A stretch of 64,000 nt of DNA. It comes from Roseiarcus sp963784805. Its GTDB lineage: Bacteria > Pseudomonadota > Alphaproteobacteria > Rhizobiales > Beijerinckiaceae. Positions 34,606 through 43,410 of the stretch are shown piece by piece (position 1 is the first letter of the stretch; every line of letters begins with the position of its first letter). The stretch is taken from the NCBI GenBank assembly GCA_963784805.1, contig CAWASR010000019.1, positions 1 through 64,000 of the forward strand, read 5' to 3'. A program made the position numbers and the translations under genes. The notes under the pieces were generated by a model. The model ran no database searches. It was not told the DNA's origin and was given only the letters and a program-made list of their open reading frames with translations.

Positions 34606-35538
34606 TCAGGCGGCTTTCAATCCTTCCCGCCCCAGCATCAGCATCAAGTTCTGCACCGCGGCGCCGGACGCGCCCTTGCCAAGGTTGTCGAACCTGGCGA
34701 CGACGAGCGCCTGGCGGCGCGTTTCGTTGGCGAAGACGTGAATTTCGATGTCGTTGGAGCCGTTGAGCGATTCCGGCTCGATCCGGGCGGCCTCATTGAT
34801 CTTGCCGATATGGAAATGCCTTTGGCCGCGATAGCGCTGCTCGTAGGCGGCGGCGAGATCGGCGCCCGCCGGCTTGCCGGGCAGCGTGTCGAGATGCAAT
34901 GGGACGCTGACCAGCATCCCCTGGCGGAAATTGCCGACCGACGGCGTGAAAATCGGCCGGGTCGCGAGGCCGGAATAGAACTGGATTTCGGGCATGTGCT
35001 TGTGCTCGAGCTCCAGCGCGTAAAGCTCGAAGGCCGGCGCGCGGCCGCCCTCATAGGCCTCTATCATCGACTTGCCGCCGCCCGAATAGCCGCTGACCGA
35101 ACCGATCGAGACCGCCGCGTCGGTAGCGATCAGTCCGGTGTCGACCAGCGGGCGCAGGATCGCGATCGCGCCGGTGGCGTGGCAGCCGGGATTGGCGACC
35201 TTGCGCGCCTTGGCGATCGCCTCGCCCTGCCCGACGGCCAGCTCCGGAAACCCATAGATCCAGCCGGGCGCGACCCGGTGCGCCGAAGAGGCGTCGATGA
35301 CCCGCGGGCCGGCGGCGCCCATCGCGTCGATCAGATGCGCCGCCTCCTTCGCCGCCTCATCGGGAAGGCAAAGGATCACGACGTCGACTTTTGCATAGAG
35401 CTTCTGTTTGGCGGACGCGTCCTTGCGCGCCTCGGGCGGCAGGCTCGCGAGTTCGACGCCCGCGACGCGCGCCAGCTTTTCGCGAATTTGCAGGCCGGTG
35501 GTGCCCGCCTCGCCGTCGATGAAGATTGTCGCTGACAT
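34606..35538 (-). CDS. argC: N-acetyl-gamma-glutamyl-phosphate reductase (type 2)
   Basis: The third step of arginine synthesis. The 310-residue length matches the shorter type 2 ArgC. The N-terminal dinucleotide fold is TIFIDGEAGTTGLQI, the catalytic Cys is in NPGCHATGAIA, and SVSGYSGGGKSMIE and HKHMPEIQFYSGL are conserved. Downstream of rpsI in the usual rplM-rpsI-argC order, although a secreted-protein gene intervenes here. Confidence 0.94.
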   Translation of the reverse strand: MSATIFIDGEAGTTGLQIREKLARVAGVELASLPPEARKDASAKQKLYAKVDVVILCLPDEAAKEAAHLIDAMGAAGPRVIDASSAHRVAPGWIYGFPELAVGQGEAIAKARKVANPGCHATGAIAILRPLVDTGLIATDAAVSIGSVSGYSGGGKSMIEAYEGGRAPAFELYALELEHKHMPEIQFYSGLATRPIFTPSVGNFRQGMLVSVPLHLDTLPGKPAGADLAAAYEQRYRGQRHFHIGKINEAARIEPESLNGSNDIEIHVFANETRRQALVVARFDNLGKGASGAAVQNLMLMLGREGLKAA

Positions 35539-35724
35539 GACCGCCTCTGCTCAAGTCCGAAACCCGAAATATAAAGTCGCGCTCGCGCGCAAACTCGCGC
35601 GTTTTCAGCGTCGTCGGGGTCGGATCGGCGAGCGGGCGGTCATGAGAGGCGTCTTTCGTACAAACGGCCTTCATGGTCAAGGCGGAAAGACGCGGGTTCG
35701 GCGCCGACGCCGCCTATGGACGCG

Positions 35725-36168
35725 CTAGCGGACGATCGTCGCGGTGAAGGCGACGGGAGGTTCGCTGGTGCGGCGGTTCGCGGGGTCGGAGAAAAACGCG
35801 TAATAGTCGGGCTTGGCGAAATGGGCCCCGTAGAAGGGATTGGCGTAAGTTCCATTGGCGAGCGCGTAGCCGAAGCCATGCATGGTGAGCCGCGGAGCCT
35901 CGGTCCTGACGAGGTTATCGACCGGGTAGCCGTCGTTGCCCGGGATTGAGGTCCCAGGCGGCTGCAAGCCGGCGATTGGGACGCCATTGGCCTCGCCCTT
36001 TATCCCGGTGATCTCGTAGAAGCCGTCGGCGTTGGGTGCGTCTTTCGTCGTGAACGCACCCGATGCGGAGACCCCCTCGCCCTGATAGCTCCACTTCCAC
36101 ATCAGGGAAGCATGAGCGCCGCTGGCGAGCAGCGCGAGGCCAGCGGCCAGCGCGAATGCGAGCTTCAC
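35725..36168 (-). CDS. Putative secreted protein, unknown
   Basis: A 147-residue protein with a cleavable signal peptide (VKLAFALAAGLALLASGAHA) from a GTG start preceded by GAGGAGGGG. The mature part contains WKWSYQGEGVSASGAFTTKD, then a Tyr/Phe/Asn-rich C-terminus. The pattern 'G.F.T......G.Y.I..I.G..NG..I' is like that of small exported beta-proteins often found near PEP-CTERM genes, but no sorting signal is present. Function unknown. Confidence 0.6.
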   Translation of the reverse strand: MKLAFALAAGLALLASGAHASLMWKWSYQGEGVSASGAFTTKDAPNADGFYEITGIKGEANGVPIAGLQPPGTSIPGNDGYPVDNLVRTEAPRLTMHGFGYALANGTYANPFYGAHFAKPDYYAFFSDPANRRTSEPPVAFTATIVR

Positions 36169-36253
36169 GACCGTCCCCTCCTCGATCCCGGCGATCGATC
36201 CTTCGCGGCCCCCACGAGGAGCGGCCGCCAATGGCCGCGCCGCCGATTGGGGA

Positions 36254-36736
36254 TCAGCGCTTCGAGAACTGGAAGCTTGCCCGCGCTTTCTTGTGGCCGT
36301 ATTTCTTGCGCTCGACCACGCGCGAGTCTCGGGTCAAAAAGCCTTCCTTCTTGAGCGCGGGGCGTAGCTCGGGCTCATAATAGGTCAGCGCCTTGGCCAG
36401 GCCGTGGCGCACCGCGCCGGCTTGGCCTGAAAGGCCGCCGCCGCTGACCGTCACCATCAGATCGTACTGGGTGATGCGGTTCGCGACCACCAGCGGCTGG
36501 CTCAGGATCATGCGCAGCACCGGACGGGCGAAATAGGCGTCGAGCGGCTTGCCGTTGACGGTCGCCAGGCCCCTGCCCGGCTTGATCCAGACCCGGGCGA
36601 CGGCGTTCTTGCGCTTGCCGGTGGCGTAAGCGCGGCCCAGCTTGTCGAGCTTCTGGACATGAACCGGCGCCTCGGCGGCGGCGGGCTCGGCGGGCGAGCC
36701 TTTGAGGTCGGCGAGCGAGGTGAGGATCTCAGCCAT
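36254..36736 (-). CDS. rpsI: 30S ribosomal protein S9
   Basis: A 160-residue uS9. The core GRAYATGKRKNAVARVWIKP, then TVSGGGLSGQAGAVRHGLAK and the C-terminal KKYGHKKARASFQFSKR are diagnostic; the basic tail reaches the ribosomal P site. An N-terminal extension of about 30 residues is usual in alphaproteobacteria. It follows rplM by 5 bp. Confidence 0.96.
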   Translation of the reverse strand: MAEILTSLADLKGSPAEPAAAEAPVHVQKLDKLGRAYATGKRKNAVARVWIKPGRGLATVNGKPLDAYFARPVLRMILSQPLVVANRITQYDLMVTVSGGGLSGQAGAVRHGLAKALTYYEPELRPALKKEGFLTRDSRVVERKKYGHKKARASFQFSKR

Positions 36737-36741
36737 GGGTT

Positions 36742-37233
36742 CTAGGCGCTCCGGCTGTTCTTGGGATTGAGTTTGCTGTTCTTGGGATTGAGTTTGGCGA
36801 TGTCGAGCACGCTCGGCGACTGGGCGGCGTGCGGATGGTCCGGACCTTTATAGACCCGCAGGTTTCCGAGCTGCTTGCGGCCTAGCGGCCCGCGCGGCAG
36901 CATCCGCTCGACCGCCTTCTCGACGATGCGCTCGGGGAACTTGCCCTCGAGGATCGACTTGGCCGAGCGCTCCTTGATGCCGCCGATATAGCCGGAATAG
37001 TGGTAATAGACCTTCTGGTCGCGCTTGCGGCCGGTCAGCACCACCTTCTCGGCATTGACCACGATGACGTTGTCGCCGTCGTCGACGTGCGGGGTGAAGC
37101 TGGGCTTGTGCTTGCCGCGCAGACGCATGGCGACGATGGCCGCGAGGCGCCCGACGACGAGGCCCTCGGCGTCGATGAGAAGCCATTTCTTCTCGACCTC
37201 GGCCGTCTTGGTCGAATGGGTCTTGCCGAACAT
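36742..37233 (-). CDS. rplM: 50S ribosomal protein L13 with duplicated C-terminal heptad
   Basis: A 163-residue uL13: KTHSTKTAEVEKKWLLIDAE, HVDDGDNVIVVNAEKVVLTG, PRGPLGRKQLGNLRVYKGPD. The extreme C-terminus carries KLNPKNS twice in a row because of a 21-bp in-frame tandem duplication, making it a few residues longer than usual. First gene of the rplM-rpsI pair. Confidence 0.96.
   Translation of the reverse strand: MFGKTHSTKTAEVEKKWLLIDAEGLVVGRLAAIVAMRLRGKHKPSFTPHVDDGDNVIVVNAEKVVLTGRKRDQKVYYHYSGYIGGIKERSAKSILEGKFPERIVEKAVERMLPRGPLGRKQLGNLRVYKGPDHPHAAQSPSVLDIAKLNPKNSKLNPKNSRSA
36754..36795 (-). repeat. 21-bp tandem duplication inside rplM
   Basis: GCTGTTCTTGGGATTGAGTT(T) occurs twice without interruption (36754-36774 and 36775-36795). 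It is in frame and duplicates the heptad KLNPKNS near the C-terminus of L13. The copies are identical, so it is recent. Confidence 0.9.
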
Positions 37234-37349
37234 GAATGGACCATCCGTGCGATTGAGCTGGCGGGCTTGTAGCGGCGCCGAGGGAGAAAAGTCAACGCCA
37301 GGGCGCCGGAATCCTCAAGAAAACCGGCGGATTCATAAATGGGGTATCA

Positions 37350-37799
37350 TCATACCTCAACATCGCCGCGCTCTGGAATCGAGTAGGTTCCGGTGGCGTG
37401 GGCGACCAGGGCCGCCCGCCCCGGCGAATAAAGCCCGACCTCGCCGACCGCGAGCCGCTTGCCGAGTTTCATCAGCCGCGCCTTGCCGATCAGCTCGGCC
37501 GGCGCGGGCTTGCGCAAGAAATTGATGGTGACGCTGGTTGTGACCGCGTGTTTCACCCGACCGATCTCGCCCAAGATCGCGACATAGAGCGCCAGATCGC
37601 AGAGCGCGAACATCGCCGGCCCCGAGATCGTGCCGCCGGGCCGCAAGTGGTCGGGATGATGGGCCAGCCTGACGGTCGCGCCCATCGGTGAAATCTCCTC
37701 GATCGCGTAGTGGCCACGCGCCCAGACCTGGGGAAAAATCTCGACCAGATAGGCGCGCAATTGGTCGAGTGTGAAGGGGCGCGGTTTGGCCTGGGTCAT
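37350..37799 (-). CDS. PaaI-family hotdog thioesterase
   Basis: A 149-residue single-hotdog protein with HPDHLRPGGTISGPAMFALC then DLALYVAILGEIG (active-site-bearing helix), TTSVTINFLRKPAPAELIG and a C-terminal strand. Such proteins hydrolyse acyl-CoAs, often phenylacetyl- or medium-chain CoA. It lies 116 bp downstream of the start of the ribosomal operon and is read in the same direction. Substrate unknown. Confidence 0.85.
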   Translation of the reverse strand: MTQAKPRPFTLDQLRAYLVEIFPQVWARGHYAIEEISPMGATVRLAHHPDHLRPGGTISGPAMFALCDLALYVAILGEIGRVKHAVTTSVTINFLRKPAPAELIGKARLMKLGKRLAVGEVGLYSPGRAALVAHATGTYSIPERGDVEV

Positions 37800-37864
37800 C
37801 GGGATGCTCGAGGCGGGGCCTTCAGGTTAGCGGGCGCAAGCCGGGCGGGTAAAGGGGCGGAGGC

Positions 37865-38510
37865 GAAGGCGCGAAGGCCCGGCGGGGGCGCGGGCCTGCC
37901 GACCTCGAGCGGGGCCTCAAGACAAGCCCTTGCCGGGATACATTACACCACTCATAGGTTGAAATTAACGAAAGCCGGGGTGAAGCTTTGGAAAGTCCGC
38001 GGGGAAGCAAAAGAAAATAAAGGGGAAGCCAGGGAAAATTGGAGGGAAGGAAAGGAAAGCTTTTTCTTTCCACGAATCGGGACTTTTCAAGGGCTTATGG
38101 GCGAATCCAAATGAAATATCTTCTCGCGGCCGCTTGGCGCCCCTCATGCCTCGCCGCCGCCCTCCCTCCGGCCCCGCGGCGTCCGCGCCGCGATCTCCGC
38201 ATGGACCGTGCCCTCGCCTAAGCCGAGCGACAGTCCGCGCCCGCCGCGATTCCCGGGCAAGCCCGTTGAGTCGCGCCTTCGAGGCGAGCGCCGTCTGCCG
38301 AAACCATGTTGACCTCTCCCGCCGCCCCGGCTGGCGGCGCTCGATTGATGGAAAGGGCAGGATAGCATTGTTTTCGAAAATCAGAAAGAAATTGTCGCTA
38401 AATTCTTCGCCTGGGTCATGCACGCTTGCATTTTCAGAGGGTTGCGCCATAAAGCTCAACCAAGGCAAATTCTGACGAGCGCGTCGAAGAAAAAGGGGAA
38501 TTCAATACGC
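37865..38510 (+). repeat. Interspersed repeat, copy B (most complete)
   Basis: Block 1 (about 37865-38125) matches copy A and copy C: a GC-rich leader, TAGGTTGAAATTAACGAAAG, a purine tract (AAGCAAAAGAAAATAAAGGGG), TTTCCACGAATCGGGACTTT and CGAATCCAAATG. Block 2 (about 38335-38510) matches copy A, with AAAGAAATTGTCGC, TTTTCAGAGGGTTGCGCCAT and AAAAAGGGGAATTC. In one frame block 1 reads KESFFFPRIGTFQG and block 2 reads EGCAIKLNQGKF, also traceable in copy A with stops. The end abuts the truncated VOC gene. No transposase is present. Confidence 0.75.
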
Positions 38511-38511
38511 G

Positions 38512-38862
38512 TCACTGTAATGTGTAATGCCCGTCGCGGCTTACGAGGAGACGCATCGGATCGTCCTGCGCCGCGTCCTCGCGGAAGCCTTTGGCGGCGA
38601 GATCGCTGACAGCTTGATCGAAACTCTCAACTCGGATGGCGAAGTGCGAATCGTCTCGGTCGATCACGGATTTGCGGGAAAAAGTTCCGCCCGAGTTGGC
38701 GAGGATGTGGACTTCGTCGGTTCCCAGCGCGAACCAAGCCCCAGCGGTCGCGAATGGCGGTCGGGGAAGCGGCGGTAGACCGAGCACTTCGCGATAGAAT
38801 TTGCTTGAGCGGTCGAGGTCTGAGGTTACAATCGAAACGTGATGCAGCATCTTGATCTTCAT
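38512..38862 (-). CDS. VOC-family (glyoxalase-like) protein, C-terminally truncated
   Basis: Starting MKIKMLHHVSIVTSDLDRSS, this is a vicinal-oxygen-chelate domain with FYREVLGL, TDEVHILANS and HFAIRVESFD. It stops at RDGHYTLQ, where family members continue with a strand of the type 'YILDPDGNVIEI' that holds a metal-ligand Glu. The stop lies two bases from the end of repeat copy B, so insertion of the element probably removed the last 16-18 residues. 116 residues remain; the protein is probably inactive. Confidence 0.8.
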   Translation of the reverse strand: MKIKMLHHVSIVTSDLDRSSKFYREVLGLPPLPRPPFATAGAWFALGTDEVHILANSGGTFSRKSVIDRDDSHFAIRVESFDQAVSDLAAKGFREDAAQDDPMRLLVSRDGHYTLQ

Positions 38863-38991
38863 AGTCAATTTCCTCACGCCCCCGGCGGAAGGGAACGCCG
38901 CGGGCCGGACGCCCTTCAAAGCCCGTTTGGCATGGCATAAAATACCAATTGTAAGCGTAGAAATGCGAGGCGCGGCCCGTTCCGCCCCCCG

Positions 38992-40791
38992 TCAGCTCAG
39001 GTGATGGACCTCCTGAAGCCCATAGACCGGGGTCGGGATCCCTTCCTTGCGCGCCTTTAGCTGCAGCGACAGGAACTGGGAATAGTGGCGCGACTGGTGC
39101 AGGTTGCCGCCGTGGAACCACAAAGCCTCCTGCTGGGTCGGCTTCCACATGTTGCGTTCCTCGCCCTCCCAGGGTCCGGGGTCCTTCGGCGTGTCGGAGC
39201 CGAGGCCCCAGCACTTGCCGACCTTGTCGGCGACGTCCTGGCCGATCAGGTCGGCCGCCCAGCCGTTCATCGAGCCGTAGCCCGTCGCATAGACGATCAC
39301 GTCGGCCGGCAATTCGGTCCCGTCGTCGAGCTTGACGCCGGTCTCGGTGATCTCTTTGACTTGGCCGCGCTTGAGCTTGACCTTGCCGTCGATGATGAGC
39401 TGGCTCGCGCCGACGTCGATGTAATAGCCGGAGCCGCGGCGCAGGTATTTCATGAACAGCCCCGAGCCGTCGGGGCCCCAGTCGTGCCAGAAGCCGGCCT
39501 TTTCGAGCCCGGCGTAAAAGTCCGCGTCGCGCTCCTTCATCTGCTGATAAAGCGGGATCTGGAATTCGTGCATGATGCGATAGGGGATCGAGGCGAAGAT
39601 GAGGTCGGCCCGGTGATGGTCGATACCGCTCTTCACCGCCTGCTCGGAGTAGAGGGCCCCGAGACCGATATCCATCAGCGTGTCGGAACGCACGATATGG
39701 GTCGAGGACCGCTGCACCATGGTCACGTCGGCGTCGTTCTCCCACAGCGCCGCGGCGATGTCGTGGGCAGAGTTGTTCGAGCCGATGATCACCGCCTTCT
39801 TGCCTCGATAGGCGTCGGGCCCGGGATGTTTCGAGGAATGGTGCTGGTCGCCCTTGAACCGCTCCATGCCGGGGAATTTGGGCAGGTTCGGTTTGGCCGA
39901 CATGCCGGTCGCGAGCACGAGTTGCTTCGGACGCAAGGTGATCTCCTTGCCGTCGCGCTCGACGACGACGGTCCATTCCTTCTTCTTGGCGTCGAAGCTC
40001 GCCTTCTTGCAGGTCGTGGAGCCCCAGTAGTTTAGCTCCATGACTTTGGCGTACATCTCCAGCCAGTCCCCGATCTTGTCCTTGGGCGAAAACACCGGCC
40101 AGTTCGGCGGGAAGTTCAGATAGGGCATGTGGTCGTACCAGACCGGGTCGTGCAGGCTGAGCGACTTGTAACGGTTGCGCCAGCTGTCGCCGGGCCTGGC
40201 GTTCTTCTCGACGATGATGGTCGGCACGCCCAGCATCCGCAGACGCGCGCCGAGCCCGATGCCGCCCTGGCCGCCGCCGACGATCACCACATAGGGCTGT
40301 GTCGTGTAGCCGAGGGTCCGCGCCTCTTCCTCCCTATCTTCCTTCCACGTCGGACGATGCTTGGCGGCGCCATGCTTGGCGCCGAGCGGCCGATGGAAGC
40401 CGAGCGGCTCCTCGTGGCCCTTCAGCTCGACCGCCGTGGTCAGAAGAGTTCAGATTTTCCCGTCCTTCAGTCGGATATGGCCATAGCCGCGCAGAACTGC
40501 CGTTTCGAACGTGAACCAGCCCGAAACAACGCCGCCCTCTTCGGAGGCCCCGCCCGCCGGGTCGATCGCCCAGGCGGAGGGCTTCGCCGCGCCAAGCTGC
40601 GATGAAAGCATGGCGCGGATCGCCTCCTTGCCCTCCATCGTCCTGATGTTCCAGGTGAAGGCGACGAGGTCGCGCCAGTAGCAATCGTCCTGGAACAACT
40701 CCAGCGCCCGGTCGATATCGCCGGCCGCCAGCGCCTCCCCCAGTCGCCCCAGAATGTTGCTGACACGGCCCTCCGGCGTCACATCGAGCAT
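38992..40791 (-). pseudogene. Flavin-containing monooxygenase with N-terminal SnoaL-like domain, interrupted by in-frame TGA
   Basis: Start at 40791 after GGGAGGAAAAGC. Residues 1-113 are a SnoaL-like NTF2 domain (RALELFQDDCYWRDLVAFTW, RGYGHIRLKDGKI). Codon 114 (40452-40450) is TGA. The same frame continues TLLTTAVELKGHEEP to the FAD site VVIVGGGQGGIGLGARL, FMO-like HSSKHPGPDAYRGK and NADPH site VIIGSNNSAHDIAA, stop at 38992. In relatives the position after 'DGK(I/C)' is Trp (TGG), so this is a one-base nonsense change. Restart at the 40290 ATG would cut into the FAD strand. Confidence 0.88.
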
Positions 40792-40996
40792 GCTTTTCCT
40801 CCCGCATCTGGAGTCCGGCGCGATTGATGCGCCGCGACACTCGAAACAATCGTATCGCCGCGCCCGCCCCGGCGCAATGCGCCGCGGTTCACGACCTCGC
40901 GCGATGGGGCCGTCCGCGGCGGCCGCCTGAGCTTTCGTGCGAGGGCGAAATGGCCTAACGCTCGATCTGGTTTGCAACCGCTCCGGCGACGCCTCG

Positions 40997-41503
40997 ATGT
41001 TTCCTCCCGACCTTAGAGCCCGCGCCGCCGCTCTCGTCGCCCGCTATCGCGCCGCCGGCCTCAAGGCCGCGACCGCGGAATCCTGCACCGGCGGGCTCAT
41101 CGCCGGGCTGCTGACGGAAATCCCCGGTTCGTCGGCCGCGCTCGAGCGCGGCTTCGTCGTCTATTCCAACGAAGCCAAGCAGGAACTGCTCGGCGTTCCA
41201 GCCGCGACCATCGCCAATCACGGAGCGGTCAGCGAGGCGACGGCGCGGGCGATGGCGGAAGGGGCGCTGAAGCGCTCGCGCGCCGACGTCGCGCTCAGCG
41301 TCACGGGGATCGCGGGGCCGGACGGCGGTACGCCGACAAAGCCGGTCGGTCTGGTCAATTTCGCCTGCGCGCGGCGCGGTTCAGCGACTGTCGCGCGGGA
41401 GGAGCGCTTTGGCGACATCGGCCGCGAGGCCATTCGCCTCGCCTCGGTCCGGATCGGGCTCGAGATGCTGGAGGCGGCGGGCGGAGGGACTCACGCGCGC
41501 TGA
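40997..41503 (+). CDS. pncC: CinA-family nicotinamide-nucleotide amidohydrolase
   Basis: Hydrolyses NMN to NaMN plus ammonia in the pyridine-nucleotide cycle. The 168-residue single-domain protein contains AATAESCTGGLIAGLLTEIPGS (catalytic Ser), VYSNEAKQELLGV, NHGAVSEATARAMAEGA and SVTGIAGPDGGTPTKPVG, all diagnostic of the CinA C-terminal domain. ATG 40997 precedes the first conserved helix. It converges with coq10 (13-bp overlap of the 3' ends), a common alphaproteobacterial arrangement. Confidence 0.93.
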   Translation: MFPPDLRARAAALVARYRAAGLKAATAESCTGGLIAGLLTEIPGSSAALERGFVVYSNEAKQELLGVPAATIANHGAVSEATARAMAEGALKRSRADVALSVTGIAGPDGGTPTKPVGLVNFACARRGSATVAREERFGDIGREAIRLASVRIGLEMLEAAGGGTHAR

Positions 41504-41949
41504 TAGAGCCCGTCGGCTCGTTTCTCGAAGGCGTACGAGAATTTGCGGAAGGCCCTGTCGAACATCGAGCCCATCAGCGCGCCGAGCACGCGGCTGCGAA
41601 ACTCGTAGTCGATGAAAAAGCCGACGGTGGAGCTTTCCCGGTCGGGCTCGTCCTTGAACGTCCAGATGTTCTCGAGATGGCTGAACGGGCCGTCGACATA
41701 GTGAACCACCACCCTGAGCCGGGGCTTGTCGAGCATGACCCTGCTGGTGAATCGCTCGCGGATCATCCTATAGCCGACCGACATGTCGGCGATCAGCGTT
41801 TCCTTCCCCTCCCCTTCGGCCTGACGTTCACGCACGCGCAAGCCCGTGCAAAGAGGCACGAATTCGGGATAACGCTCGACGTCCGCCACCAGATCGAACA
41901 TCTCAGCGGCGGTATGGCGCACCCGGCGCTCGCTGCGGAAAGACGGCAC
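41491..41949 (-). CDS. Coenzyme Q-binding protein COQ10 / RatA-like START domain
   Basis: A 152-residue START-fold protein: VPSFRSERRVRHTAAEMFDL, VADVERYPEFVPLCTGLRVR, IWTFKDEPDRESSTVGFFID. It binds ubiquinone or a polyketide-like lipid and supports respiratory electron transfer (family knowledge). Start is GTG 41949 with GGAGG nine bases upstream; the frame is open further but without homology. It follows secG by about 40 bp. Confidence 0.9.
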   Translation of the reverse strand: MPSFRSERRVRHTAAEMFDLVADVERYPEFVPLCTGLRVRERQAEGEGKETLIADMSVGYRMIRERFTSRVMLDKPRLRVVVHYVDGPFSHLENIWTFKDEPDRESSTVGFFIDYEFRSRVLGALMGSMFDRAFRKFSYAFEKRADGLYQRA

Positions 41950-41990
41950 GTCTTGAAACCTCCAGCGGCCGTCCGGACGCGCGCCCCTCT

Positions 41991-42386
41991 TTAGGGCTTC
42001 GGCGCGGGCGCGGCCGGGGCGGGCGAAGCCGGGGATGTCGGCGGACTCGACTGGCCCTCGAGCTGCTTGAGCTGATCGAGAATATTGCCCGGAGCCGCAG
42101 GCGCCGGCGCGTTGTGCGATGCGGGCGTGGTCGGCGCCTGGCCAAGGATCGAATGCGGCGTCCGGCTCCAGCCGGCGATCATCGACATCAACAGCGAGGT
42201 GACGAAGAACAGCGTCCCCAAAATGGCGGTCGCGCGCGAGAGAGCGTTCGCCTGGCCCCGCCCGGTCATGAAGCTCCCAGTCCCCCCGCCCGTCCCCAAC
42301 GCCCCGCCCTCGGAGCGCTGCAACAGAACGACCACCACCAAGGCGAGTACAATCAGAATGTGAATGACGATCAGCACGGATTGCAT
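41991..42386 (-). CDS. secG: Protein-export membrane protein SecG
   Basis: A 131-residue SecYEG partner. Two membrane helices (VLIVIHILIVLALVVVVLLQ and ATAILGTLFFVTSLLMSMI) flank the conserved RSEGGALG and TGRGQANALSRATA. A long Pro/Ala tail is usual in Hyphomicrobiales. It sits downstream of tpiA, read in the same direction, as in many related genomes. Confidence 0.94.
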   Translation of the reverse strand: MQSVLIVIHILIVLALVVVVLLQRSEGGALGTGGGTGSFMTGRGQANALSRATAILGTLFFVTSLLMSMIAGWSRTPHSILGQAPTTPASHNAPAPAAPGNILDQLKQLEGQSSPPTSPASPAPAAPAPKP

Positions 42387-42500
42387 GGAAAATACTCAAG
42401 CCTACAGACCGCCGCGCCACACGCCAGCGTCCTTTGAAGTCGTCGCGCTCCTATCATGGCGCGGGGGGCCGCGTCCATGGCGCCCGAATCGCGAACGCGC

Positions 42501-43259
42501 TCACGCGTAGGCCTTCGCGATCGCCAGGAAATCGGCGGCCTTGAGGCTCGCGCCGCCGACGAGGGCCCCATCGACGTTAGCGAGACTCAATAGTTCGCGC
42601 GCATTGGCCGGCTTCACCGAGCCTCCATAGAGAACGCGAACCCGCGCGCCCCTTGGCCCATAGAGCTCAGCCAGCAGGGAGCGAATCGCTTTGTGCATTT
42701 CTGCGACGTCCGCATGTGTCGGCGTGAGCCCGGTTCCAATCGCCCAGATTGGCTCGTAGGCGACGACCACCGTCTCCGGCGCGCCGCTAGGCGGCAACGA
42801 GCCGCGCAATTGCCCGGTCACGACTTCGTGCGCCCGCCCCGCCTCACGCTCGGGACGCGTTTCGCCGACGCAGACGATCGCCGTCAGTTGCGCCCTGAGC
42901 GCGGCCTCCGCCTTGGCGCGAACGAGCGCATCGCTCTCGTTATGCAGGGTGCGCCGCTCCGAATGCCCGACGATGACATAGGACGCGCCGGCGTCTCTGA
43001 GCATCGGCGCGGAGATGTCGCCAGTGAAGGCGCCGCTCGCCTCGGCGGCGCAGTCCTGAGCGCCCAGGCCGAGCTTGCCGCCTTTCAGCTTCGAGGCGGC
43101 CTGGGCGATCAGGGTCGCCGGCGGGCAGACCGCGAGTTCGGCCGCGCCCGCCTCTCCAGCGTCGGCGCCGCGGCGCATCGCGTCGATCTCGCTTAAGGAC
43201 GCGGACAAGCCGTTCATTTTCCAATTGCCGGCGACGAACGGGCGGATGTCGGGCGTCAT
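42501..43259 (-). CDS. tpiA: Triosephosphate isomerase
   Basis: Interconverts DHAP and G3P. The 252-residue TIM barrel has GNWKMNG (catalytic Lys), VIVGHSERR (catalytic His), AYEPIWAIGTG (catalytic Glu) and the phosphate loop VRVLYGGSVKP. The ATG at 43259 starts MTPDIRPFVAGNWK and is preferred to an upstream extension. It is divergent from ppiD with a 150-bp intergenic promoter region. Confidence 0.96.
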   Translation of the reverse strand: MTPDIRPFVAGNWKMNGLSASLSEIDAMRRGADAGEAGAAELAVCPPATLIAQAASKLKGGKLGLGAQDCAAEASGAFTGDISAPMLRDAGASYVIVGHSERRTLHNESDALVRAKAEAALRAQLTAIVCVGETRPEREAGRAHEVVTGQLRGSLPPSGAPETVVVAYEPIWAIGTGLTPTHADVAEMHKAIRSLLAELYGPRGARVRVLYGGSVKPANARELLSLANVDGALVGGASLKAADFLAIAKAYA

Positions 43260-43410
43260 GCAAGCCTCTCGGGGATTTCGGGTGGGCCAGGAGTTACCAT
43301 CGCGCCCGAGTCTTTGCAAAGGACGCCGCGGCGGCTAGAAGGGCGCGCTCGCGAGGCGTCCGGCGGCGACGCCACGGGCCTCAAAAGACTTGAAAGGGCG
43401 ATGGAACCGA

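Noticed and set aside
40450..40452. UGA read as tryptophan or selenocysteine, because both the FMO and the DUF255 remnant have TGA where relatives have TGG
   Set aside because: Many genes in the window end in TGA and use TGG for Trp; no SECIS-like context; the DUF255 copy is also frameshifted and truncated, so it is decay, not recoding.
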